In this document: positions 17,694-25,323 of the stretch, one piece after another
Layout of the letters: each line of letters begins with the position of its first letter
Position numbering within the stretch: position 1 is the first letter of the stretch
Origin: Turneriella parva
Lineage (GTDB): Bacteria; Spirochaetota; Leptospiria; Turneriellales; Turneriellaceae
Assembly (NCBI GenBank): GCA_020719945.1
Contig: DYPL01000013.1
Span: forward strand, 5,933-40,107
Length of the DNA: 34,175 nucleotides
Reading direction: 5' to 3'
Position numbers and translations under genes: made by a program
The notes under the pieces: generated by a model
Told to the model about the DNA's origin: nothing
Databases searched by the model: none
Seen by the model: only the letters and a program-made list of their open reading frames with translations

Positions 17694-19385
17694 ATGGTAG
17701 AAAACTCATCTATTTTACAGGACATCAGCTTTTCGATTATCTTTGCTGTTTTTGCTGCCCACATCATGAAGCTGCTTCGCCAGCCACTACTTTTAGGCTA
17801 TGTAATAGGTGGAATTCTTCTGGGATCCAACATGGGTTTTGGCCTTGTTTACGATAAACACTCCATAGAAATAATGTCGGAAATTGGTCTCATTCTTCTA
17901 CTATTCATTATTGGACTTGAAATTAATTTAAAAGAAATTGCACGAATGGGAAAGTCCATGCTGGTACTTGCCATAGCACAGATAGGCCTTTCCGTAGTTT
18001 TAGGTTACATTGCCTTTTCTGCCTTCTTAGGGGGAAAGGCGCAGGGCTTTGATGTTCTGTACATTGCCATGGCCATATCGCTGTCTTCCACACTGATTGT
18101 CGTTAAACTACTGCACGATAAATTTGAAGTGAGAACGCTTCCCGGTAAACTGACGATTGGGATCCTGGTGTTTCAGGATATCTGGGCCATTCTGTTTATG
18201 GGAGTACAGCCCAATCTGGCAAATCCCGAAATTTTGACCATAGGCAAATCTATTCTCTTTGTAATAATCCTCGTTCTTGTTGCTTTTTTAACCAGCCGTC
18301 ATATTCTCGCTGGTTTGTTTCACGCATCGTCAAAGGCACCAGAGCTGATTCTTCTTACCGCCATTGCCTGGAGCTTTTTGCTTGCAGCGGCTGCAGCCGA
18401 ACTTGGGCTTTCGATGGAAATGGGTGCTCTGATCGCAGGGATCAGCATTGCGGCCTTTCCCTATGGAGTCGATGTAATCTCCAAACTCGCTGGAATTCGA
18501 GATTTTTTTGTCACGCTTTTTTTTGTATCACTGGGATTACAAATGCCGGTGCCCAGTGTAGATACTCTCGTATTTGCATTTGTTCTCATTCTCGTTGTTC
18601 TGGTAACGCGTCTCGTTTCTATTATTCCCGCCGTCCGCTTTCTCGAAGGGAACTACAAACCGGGAATTCTGGCTGCACTCAATTTGTCACAGATCAGTGA
18701 ATTTGCTCTCGTGATTATGGCGCTCGGCGTTTCTTACGGTCACATATCGCATGATCTATCGGGAAACATTGTCACCACCATGCTTCTCTTTTCCGTTGTA
18801 TCCACCTATTTAATTTCTTATAATAATGAAATAGCAGGCTATCTGTTCCTCCTATTCAATAGGTTAGGGCTAAGAGACAGGGCACAATCACAGCAGATTT
18901 CGGGAGAGACCAAACCCCAAAGGGATATTGTCGTACTCGGTTTTTTCCGCATTGCCGGGGGCTTTCTTGACATTGTAGAGCAAAAAGCTCCCAAACTGAT
19001 AAAAAGAATCAGCGTAGTAGATTACCGCATCTCCAATGCCGCAGCACTTAAAGAGAGGGGTTTTAACTGGATATACGGCGATCTCGCGCATCCGGAAGCA
19101 TTAGAACACAGTGGAATTGACAGTGCATCTACCATCTTTGTCAGTATTTCTGACACCTTTTTAAAAGGAACCAATTCCATGCGCCTATTATCTACGCTAA
19201 AAAAGATGTCTCCAAAAGCGAAAATCATAATGGTCGCAGAAGACGACGAAAACGCTCTTAAACTCAAAGAAGCCGGCGCCGACCATGTTCTCATTCCCGG
19301 GCAGCTTACCGGTGTCAGCCTGTATCATTATCTGTTTGACTTAACCGGCTCTTATGAAACTATCCCGCAAACGCAGCAGAACTGA
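17694..19385 (+). CDS. KefB/CPA2-type cation/proton antiporter with degenerate RCK domain
   Basis: A 563-residue membrane protein. The first 385 residues form about 12-13 hydrophobic helices of the CPA2 monovalent cation:proton antiporter family, with LLLFIIGLEI (68-77), the helix-5 FQD motif (160-162) and a SQISEF segment (332-337). The cytosolic C-terminus (about 408-555) is a TrkA-N/RCK-like Rossmann domain. Its nucleotide loop reads VVLGFFRIAGGF (413-424) in place of the usual GxGxxG, so NAD(H) binding is uncertain. It is probably involved in potassium efflux and pH control. The 190-base gap upstream holds only short ORFs without support. The 3' end overlaps the convergent tldE gene by 26 bases. 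Confidence 0.9.
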   Translation: MVENSSILQDISFSIIFAVFAAHIMKLLRQPLLLGYVIGGILLGSNMGFGLVYDKHSIEIMSEIGLILLLFIIGLEINLKEIARMGKSMLVLAIAQIGLSVVLGYIAFSAFLGGKAQGFDVLYIAMAISLSSTLIVVKLLHDKFEVRTLPGKLTIGILVFQDIWAILFMGVQPNLANPEILTIGKSILFVIILVLVAFLTSRHILAGLFHASSKAPELILLTAIAWSFLLAAAAAELGLSMEMGALIAGISIAAFPYGVDVISKLAGIRDFFVTLFFVSLGLQMPVPSVDTLVFAFVLILVVLVTRLVSIIPAVRFLEGNYKPGILAALNLSQISEFALVIMALGVSYGHISHDLSGNIVTTMLLFSVVSTYLISYNNEIAGYLFLLFNRLGLRDRAQSQQISGETKPQRDIVVLGFFRIAGGFLDIVEQKAPKLIKRISVVDYRISNAAALKERGFNWIYGDLAHPEALEHSGIDSASTIFVSISDTFLKGTNSMRLLSTLKKMSPKAKIIMVAEDDENALKLKEAGADHVLIPGQLTGVSLYHYLFDLTGSYETIPQTQQN

Positions 19386-20697
19386 CAAAAATATCGGGCA
19401 CGAAAACGGAACGTCTCCCGGGTTCATATTCGTCCGAAACGGCCTGTATTCTCGACAGCAGGTCAAAAAAGTTTATATTCATGGTCATTCGATCTATGGG
19501 ATGACTGATCTCGCCATTTTCCACAAAATGCCCCTGTATTCCTATGGAAATATCTCCGGAGACTGGTGAAACTCCAGAGGCACCCTCCAGTTTTTCCACG
19601 AGAATTCCACGATGCATGGACTTCAGCAAATCTGAAAGAGTTTGTTCGCCGCGCGGAACCACCATATTATGAAATCCTGTCGAAACCTTGCCGGAATAGC
19701 TGCGAAAGCCATGGCCGGTTGGACGCTCTCCGGCTCTCCCGGCGGACTCCAATGTGTATAAATATGTCATTAGTTTTCCGTTCTGAATTACTTCTAAATC
19801 GGACGTGGGAACTCCCTCTCCATCTACAAGCCGGGAGGCAGCCATATCCGGATGATGAGCAATATCATGCAGTGAAAAAAATGATGGAGCGATTGATTCC
19901 CCGATTTTGCCCGCAAGTCGCGACATATTTTTCTGGACATTTTCTGCATAAAAAATACTTCTAAAAAAAGAAATAACCGATGGAGCAACTTCTTTAGAAA
20001 GAATAAAAGGAAATTCGCCGGAAGCAACAGGAAAAGCACCCAGAAGTTTTTTTCCTTTTTGAACAGCTTTCTCGGCAATGTATTCAGAGCTCACATTTTC
20101 CGGCCTCGGATGAGAATCCCCAAAATAGCCCATCTTCTTGCTCTCGCCCTGCTCTAACAAAATGCCTATTCCGGCACTCAGCGAAGAATGCTGAACCGAA
20201 TACCAGGATCCTGTGCTGGCAGCAAGTATGGAGGATGACAACGCAAGACCAGCTCCAAGATGCGGAATATTGACAACTATATCTCCGTAACCCAGCGCAT
20301 GCGACTCCATTTCAAGCGAAAGACGTTTAAGATAATCCGCATCAATCGTTTCTGCGGTCGCATCGTATCGTTTTAAATCTATGTCTGGAAGCGTTACAGG
20401 CCCCGGTAAAACTATTTGCACGGGGTCTGATAATTCTGCATGCTCCATCGCGTCTCGAATCATTTTATTCAAAGAGTCCTCAGAAAAATTTTCAGTATAA
20501 GCGTAACCGGGTGCTTCATTTCTAAATATGCGCACGCCTATTCCCTTCTCTGCCGAAGTTTCAAGATTTTTTATTTTGCTCTTATACAGTTCTACAGAAA
20601 GCGAGCGGGCCGAAGAAGCCATTATGTCAAAAGCATCGGCTCCTTCCCTGCGTATTGCCTTGGTTACAAATTCAATGGCCGCTTCTTTATTCATCAT
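19360..20697 (-). CDS. tldE: TldE/PmbA, partner subunit of the TldD metalloprotease
   Basis: A 445-residue protein of the TldE/PmbA family. In E. coli TldD and TldE form a heterodimeric zinc protease acting on unfolded peptides (microcin B17 precursor, CcdA); TldE lacks the catalytic zinc motif, and none is seen here. Family marks include SAEKGIGVRIF near residue 47, the segment VDGEGVPTS near 283 and SGDISIGIQGHFVENGE near 390. The ATG overlaps the tldD stop (ATGATGA), so the two should be co-translated. It is the last gene of the long minus-strand run, and its 3' end runs 26 bases into the convergent antiporter gene. No terminator was seen. Confidence 0.93.
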   Translation of the reverse strand: MMNKEAAIEFVTKAIRREGADAFDIMASSARSLSVELYKSKIKNLETSAEKGIGVRIFRNEAPGYAYTENFSEDSLNKMIRDAMEHAELSDPVQIVLPGPVTLPDIDLKRYDATAETIDADYLKRLSLEMESHALGYGDIVVNIPHLGAGLALSSSILAASTGSWYSVQHSSLSAGIGILLEQGESKKMGYFGDSHPRPENVSSEYIAEKAVQKGKKLLGAFPVASGEFPFILSKEVAPSVISFFRSIFYAENVQKNMSRLAGKIGESIAPSFFSLHDIAHHPDMAASRLVDGEGVPTSDLEVIQNGKLMTYLYTLESAGRAGERPTGHGFRSYSGKVSTGFHNMVVPRGEQTLSDLLKSMHRGILVEKLEGASGVSPVSGDISIGIQGHFVENGEISHPIDRMTMNINFFDLLSRIQAVSDEYEPGRRSVFVPDIFVSSAAFAG

Positions 20698-22073
20698 CTG
20701 CCCCCAACGAGAATTTCGTCTACTTTAATTGTCGGTTGCCCCACAGTAACAGGGACAGATCCCGAAGAGGCTCCACACATGCCTGCGGCAATTTCAAAAT
20801 CATTAGCTACTCCCGAAATCTGCATCAAAATTTCCTGGCCCAGCCCAATAAGTGTGGCGCCGCGCAACGGCTTCGTAATTTTTCCGTGCTCAATTTTATA
20901 TCCTTCTTCCACTGCAAAATTAAATTCACCCGTGGACGGATTCACAGAACCTCCCCCCATTTTTACTGCGTAAATTCCATCCTCTACAGACTGGATCAAC
21001 TGAGCTGGCGTGCTGCTTCCCGCTTCTATGTATGTGTTGCGCATTCGAGATACGGGAGCATACCGGTAGGATTCTCTGCGGGCGCTGCCAGAACGCGGTA
21101 CTCCCACAGCCTCTGCGCCAACTCTATCGGATAAAAATGTCTGCAATATACCGTCTTTGATGAGCTGTGTCTTTTGCGTTGGCATTCCTTCATCATCGAT
21201 GGATATCGAACCCCATGAATTGAGGATGGTACCGTCGTCCACAGCAGATACAGCCGAGTGTGCAATCTGTTGCCCAATTTTTCCCGCAAACGGAGAAGCA
21301 CCCAGCCGCACCGCCTCTGTCTCGAGAGGATGACCACACGCCTCGTGGAAAATAACGCCACCAAAACCATTTCCCAAAATCACGGGCATTTTACGTCCTT
21401 CCGCGTAATCCGCTTTGAGCATGGTCAAGGCACGCTCGGCCGCTTTAGCAGCCAGTTCTTCATAATTAAGGGTATCAAAAAATTCGAAGCCGGCCATCGC
21501 TCCTGGTGCTTCGTGCGCAGAAAATATTTCTCCGTTTTCTGACGCCGTTACATTAAGACTTAAACGAGACCTTACTCTTTTGTCTTCTGCGATTAATCCT
21601 TCTGAATTTGCAATCAAAATATGAGACGTTTCATCGCTCATGCCAGCAGAAACCTGCTGAATTAAGGGTGATACTTCTCGAGCTGCCTTGTCTGCTCTGC
21701 GCAAATATTCAGGTTTTGCTTTTTGTCCGCGATCAACGGGTTGTATCAAGATAGTATGCTGCAATCCTGGAGGACCGTATGCAAGTGGTTTCGCCTCTCT
21801 AAGTCCTTTGGAAGACGCTATCGCAAGAGACAAATCCTGGATCATTGACAATAGAATTTCTTCGGCATCTTCGCTGGTGTAGGCATAAAATACCTCTCCA
21901 TCTCTTATGAGTCGAATACCAATACCATAATCAATTCCGGAAACAGCCGTTTCCACTTTCCCGTCCCGAAGGGCAACCGTTGCGGATCGCGTTTCTTCTA
22001 TAAATATTTCTGAAAAATCTGCTCCAGCAGAAAGGCCTGCGGATAAAACTCGTTCCATTTTATTTTGTTCCAT
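20694..22073 (-). CDS. tldD: TldD zinc metalloprotease subunit
   Basis: A 459-residue TldD with the family zinc motif HEACGH (243-248) in GGVIFHEACGHPLE. Other marks are the N-terminal SAGADFSEIFIEE and a GVPRSGSARRESYRY-type segment preceding RMRNTYIEAG, which in TldD contributes the third ligand region. It should act with TldE encoded immediately downstream. The start is supported by AGGAG eight bases upstream. The start ATG shares a base with the TAA of the dNTPase gene (TAATG), so translation is probably coupled. Confidence 0.95.
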   Translation of the reverse strand: MEQNKMERVLSAGLSAGADFSEIFIEETRSATVALRDGKVETAVSGIDYGIGIRLIRDGEVFYAYTSEDAEEILLSMIQDLSLAIASSKGLREAKPLAYGPPGLQHTILIQPVDRGQKAKPEYLRRADKAAREVSPLIQQVSAGMSDETSHILIANSEGLIAEDKRVRSRLSLNVTASENGEIFSAHEAPGAMAGFEFFDTLNYEELAAKAAERALTMLKADYAEGRKMPVILGNGFGGVIFHEACGHPLETEAVRLGASPFAGKIGQQIAHSAVSAVDDGTILNSWGSISIDDEGMPTQKTQLIKDGILQTFLSDRVGAEAVGVPRSGSARRESYRYAPVSRMRNTYIEAGSSTPAQLIQSVEDGIYAVKMGGGSVNPSTGEFNFAVEEGYKIEHGKITKPLRGATLIGLGQEILMQISGVANDFEIAAGMCGASSGSVPVTVGQPTIKVDEILVGGR

Positions 22074-23164
22074 TACTCTGCTCCTCTCAATAATCGATAA
22101 TGGTTGACCGCGTATCGGTCCGTCATTCCTGCAATAAAATCAGAAGCCACCTTCTGCACACCTTCTACGGGAATCCGGTCTCTGTACTCTAAAGACATTT
22201 CCTCCGGATTTTCCATAAAGTGATTATACAAAAAACGAATTGTCACATCTGCCCTCTCTGCCATTTTTAATACACTCAGATGCCTATATAAATGACGCAT
22301 GAGAAACTTTTTCATCGCTGTAACTTTCTCACGCATGGTTATCGACAAGGCTGCTAGATTAAGGCCAGGGTTTCTCAGCTGAAAAGAAAGAACATCGTCA
22401 ATCGTTGCAACTTGAAACTGAATAAGATTCTGCCGGGTCGTCTCTATGAGATCGTTTACCATTTCGTTGATTAAATTGCGGATGGTAAAACGAATCTTCA
22501 AATATTCCGCTGCATCCGGATATTTTGCAACGGTGGCCTCCCACTGCTCCTGCCACAAACTCATTGTAGAAAGATCTTTTAAGCGTAGCAGACCACTATC
22601 CAGACCATCGTCTATGTCATGGTTATTGTAGGCTATTTCGTCACAATAATCGACAATCTGCGCTTCCAGAGTATGGCTCATTCCTGCGGGCAGTTTATTA
22701 TGCTTTTGCAGACCCAGCCTGGTCGCAAGAGTCAAATTTAAACCGGGGTGCGCAGGATAGCGCTGTTCCAAATGTGTAACAATTCGCAATGTCTGGTCGT
22801 TGTGATCAAAACCACCAAAGTCCCGCATAATGTCGTGCAGAGCCTTTTCTCCTGCATGGCCAAACGGCGGATGACCAAGGTCATGGGCAAGACCAAGAGT
22901 TTCTGCAAGATCTTCGTTGAGCGACAGGGCGCGCGCTACGCTGCGTGAAATCTGTGCCACTTCTATAGAATGAGTAAGACGGGTTCGGTAATTATCACCG
23001 AGGTGATTCACAAACACCTGTGTTTTATATTCCAGTCGACGGAAAGCGCGGGAATGGACTATGCGATCTCGATCTCTCTGGAATTCAGTTCTATACGCAT
23101 GTGGCAATTCTGCGTATTCTCTGGTTTCTAATTCACCACCGTTTGCCGCAAGTGCGGAAGTCAC
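22073..23164 (-). CDS. Deoxynucleotide triphosphate triphosphohydrolase (dGTPase-like)
   Basis: A 363-residue HD-superfamily enzyme that hydrolyses dNTPs to nucleoside and triphosphate. The conserved N-terminal signature is present: RDRDRIVHSRAFRRLEYKTQVF (30-51, given here as a location), TRLTHSIEVAQ (61-71; His65) and AHDLGHPPFGHAG (93-105; His94-Asp95). A later YCDEIAYNNHDIDDG holds the third aspartate. It belongs to the shorter, broad-specificity dNTPase group. It starts at GTG, overlapping the FHA gene stop by four bases (GTGA). Confidence 0.93.
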   Translation of the reverse strand: MTSALAANGGELETREYAELPHAYRTEFQRDRDRIVHSRAFRRLEYKTQVFVNHLGDNYRTRLTHSIEVAQISRSVARALSLNEDLAETLGLAHDLGHPPFGHAGEKALHDIMRDFGGFDHNDQTLRIVTHLEQRYPAHPGLNLTLATRLGLQKHNKLPAGMSHTLEAQIVDYCDEIAYNNHDIDDGLDSGLLRLKDLSTMSLWQEQWEATVAKYPDAAEYLKIRFTIRNLINEMVNDLIETTRQNLIQFQVATIDDVLSFQLRNPGLNLAALSITMREKVTAMKKFLMRHLYRHLSVLKMAERADVTIRFLYNHFMENPEEMSLEYRDRIPVEGVQKVASDFIAGMTDRYAVNHYRLLRGAE

Positions 23165-23862
23165 GATTGAACCCTTCTAAAGATAAACTTAGTTCGACCT
23201 AACTGTATTTCGTCAAATTCGTGCAGAGGTTTTGGACGCAGTAACTTTCTGCCGTTTAAGAAAGTTCCGTTCTTTGAAATAAGATCGTACAGAAAAAATT
23301 TCTCATTATGAAATTTAATGGCACAATGAAAATCAGAAACCAATTCATCGTGAACAACTACAGAACACTCCGGATTAGTTCCAAGATTAATGGAATGCCA
23401 TTGAATGCGGTAGCGCCTGTTTGCGTGGGCACCATTTTTCTCGTATAGATATGCTTTGTACTTTTGGACCGGTAACGGTCGCATGGTTTTTTCCCAGAGT
23501 TTTTCAGTTTCCTGGACAGGCTTAGGTTCTGCCAAGCTCTCACGTGAAGGGGGGACAATAACGTCGTCATCTTCCCCAGGAACCGGCAGAAATTTTTTGG
23601 AGGCCTTTTTGTGCGGCAGAAGAAGTAAAACAATCAGCAACAAAACGAGCCCTGAAAGCGCAATGCTTAGCTGCCAAATTGAAAATTGAAATGAAATCTG
23701 TACGGAGTCCTCTATGGGGGCTGCATGGATTGTAGATAAAACACCCAAAGCAGCATGGGTGCGCAAAAACATTCTAATCGTGCGATCTTTCTGCATTATA
23801 GCTTTGCGCACCAAAGCATCAATAGATTCTTTTAAATATTCTATCCAAGCGAATGCTGGCAT
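23161..23862 (-). CDS. Membrane-anchored FHA-domain protein
   Basis: A 233-residue protein with one clear transmembrane helix (about 63-84, leucine/valine-rich, followed by HKKASKK), a low-complexity acidic/proline linker (90-125) and a C-terminal FHA domain (about 148-230). FHA landmarks are SINLGTNPEC, SDFHCAIKFH and the SKNGTFLNGRKL strand. FHA domains bind phosphothreonine, so a Ser/Thr kinase partner is implied, although none lies in the window. The canonical RxxS of the first loop reads NLGTNPECS, missing the usual arginine, while SxxH is present as SDFH. The ATG at 23862 has GAGGAG nine bases upstream and makes the gene overlap lepB by 44 bases. Starts at 23796 or 23772 would avoid that but lack an SD. 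Confidence 0.82.
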   Translation of the reverse strand: MPAFAWIEYLKESIDALVRKAIMQKDRTIRMFLRTHAALGVLSTIHAAPIEDSVQISFQFSIWQLSIALSGLVLLLIVLLLLPHKKASKKFLPVPGEDDDVIVPPSRESLAEPKPVQETEKLWEKTMRPLPVQKYKAYLYEKNGAHANRRYRIQWHSINLGTNPECSVVVHDELVSDFHCAIKFHNEKFFLYDLISKNGTFLNGRKLLRPKPLHEFDEIQLGRTKFIFRRVQS

Positions 23863-24847
23863 CGGGGAGTTCTCCTCTTATCCACTGAGCAAGATTCATA
23901 AACGGGTTTTCGTGTACATCCCTGGAATCACTCCACTTGACAGAGAAGTAAGACAAAAACACTTTTCCGTGTATTTCTTCAAGATCAATTAGTCCCCATT
24001 CCGAGGCTCTCTCGGGAAATTTCCCAGCGATACAGGAATCAAAATCCGAACCAGATTCCGTAAGAGAAAGACAAATCTCTTCCTGGCGGGGATCGTTTTC
24101 AATGGCAAAACCAGAGACAAGCAGATCATTGAGGCGATGAAAAATCAGACAAACATTTCTCTCGCGCCGGTTGTTCAGAATACTGCAACCACGGGTGTCG
24201 TCGGAATTGTCCCGGTTATCTCCCATAACCATAAATTTACCTGCCGGTAACACCCAGCTGTGCAGGGGAGTTTTCATGCTCAGATTATAGCGGCTGTCCA
24301 TTTTGATTATATGGTGATTGCGCACGTTCATTCCCGTGTAAGGATCGATAATATTCTCTGTATATAGCTTCATGTCCGGCGAGTACGATGCACCCAAATC
24401 CCGTATGGCAACCAGATCAGTTTCCTCTGTAACGGGATACGCCTTCCCGTTCACCGTAATCTCGTTGTCGCGCACCGTAACGGTATCTCCTGGAACGCCA
24501 ACAACGCGCTTCACGAGAGTTTTGCCGTACAAGGCAGAACGTGGCCCTGGAGTAAACGTTACAATATCGCCGCGCTTTGGGGTATCCAGCCGAACCAGAT
24601 GAATATTCGTAAATGGAATATCCAGCGTGTAGCGCATTTTATTAACAAAAAGAAAATCGCCTATTTTGAGAGTGGGCTCCATGGAACCCGATGGAATATT
24701 ATTTGCATCGAGCACAGAGCTCTTAAACGCAAACACCCAAATCACGATAAACGCCAGAGATGTAATCTGGTATATAAAGGGGTATTTTCTATAAATTTCC
24801 CTCTTGCGAAAATACGCAGTATAATAGGCATGAAAAATCTTTTCCAT
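23819..24847 (-). CDS. lepB: Signal peptidase I with a cysteine-containing insertion
   Basis: A 342-residue type I signal peptidase that removes signal peptides at the outer face of the inner membrane. One membrane helix (28-42) precedes the catalytic domain. The nucleophile is Ser55 in SGSMEPTL, the general base is Lys113 in LVKRVVGVPGD, and the GDNRDNSDDTRG box is at 209-220. In most SPases this box is followed almost at once by the WG-(V/L)-P...GRA strand. Here about 63 residues (221-283) with cysteines at 221, 233, 259 and 272 intervene before WGLIDLEEIHGK (284-295). The protein is embedded in an operon of exported proteins; its stop lies inside the FHA gene start region. Confidence 0.93.
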   Translation of the reverse strand: MEKIFHAYYTAYFRKREIYRKYPFIYQITSLAFIVIWVFAFKSSVLDANNIPSGSMEPTLKIGDFLFVNKMRYTLDIPFTNIHLVRLDTPKRGDIVTFTPGPRSALYGKTLVKRVVGVPGDTVTVRDNEITVNGKAYPVTEETDLVAIRDLGASYSPDMKLYTENIIDPYTGMNVRNHHIIKMDSRYNLSMKTPLHSWVLPAGKFMVMGDNRDNSDDTRGCSILNNRRERNVCLIFHRLNDLLVSGFAIENDPRQEEICLSLTESGSDFDSCIAGKFPERASEWGLIDLEEIHGKVFLSYFSVKWSDSRDVHENPFMNLAQWIRGELPDASIRLDRIFKRIY

Positions 24848-24850
24848 AAT

Positions 24851-25288
24851 TTACTGCACCCCGGTTTTAGCATGGCAGGCACCACATTCATTTACTATCG
24901 CAGAATAACTTTTTAAGACATAGTTCCAGTCGGTATCACCAGTGGAAGAAACTGTTTTAAAATATTTGTCCAGAGCTGCGGCCTCGGTTTCAATTTTTGC
25001 AAAATGGGAATCGAGGCCATTTTTTGCAAACAGGGCCCGCACTTTTTTATACTCTTTTCCATATTCCACATGGGCAATAACGGGAGAAGAAGCAAGATAC
25101 CGCGCGTTTGTTTGGGCTGTGCTTTTGTACCTCATCGATATATTGCTCGCAAGTTCCCGAATGGTAATATCGTATTCCACCATTTCTCTGCGAAGTGCCG
25201 CCTTCTCGGTTCGAGAAAGGTCGGCCACAAACGCAGGCGCTGCATACAAAGGCAACAGAGCCTGCAATAAAAAAAATGTCTTCTTCAC
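24851..25288 (-). CDS. Periplasmic cytochrome c'-like (c556-type) haem protein
   Basis: A 145-residue protein started by GTG, with a signal peptide (KKTFFLLQALLPLYAAPAF) and a predominantly helical body. The single haem-attachment motif, CGACH (135-139), lies at the extreme C-terminus, the arrangement seen in cytochrome c' and c556 four-helix bundles. The N-terminal ligand position (methionine in c556, none in c') cannot be set; Met36 in REMVEYD or Met52 are candidates. It could carry electrons or bind NO or CO. It ends three bases before the lepB start. Its presence suggests a respiratory organism. Confidence 0.8.
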   Translation of the reverse strand: MKKTFFLLQALLPLYAAPAFVADLSRTEKAALRREMVEYDITIRELASNISMRYKSTAQTNARYLASSPVIAHVEYGKEYKKVRALFAKNGLDSHFAKIETEAAALDKYFKTVSSTGDTDWNYVLKSYSAIVNECGACHAKTGVQ

Positions 25289-25323
25289 CGGAACAAAATG
25301 GAAGGCTTGTCCGTCCGGTCAAA

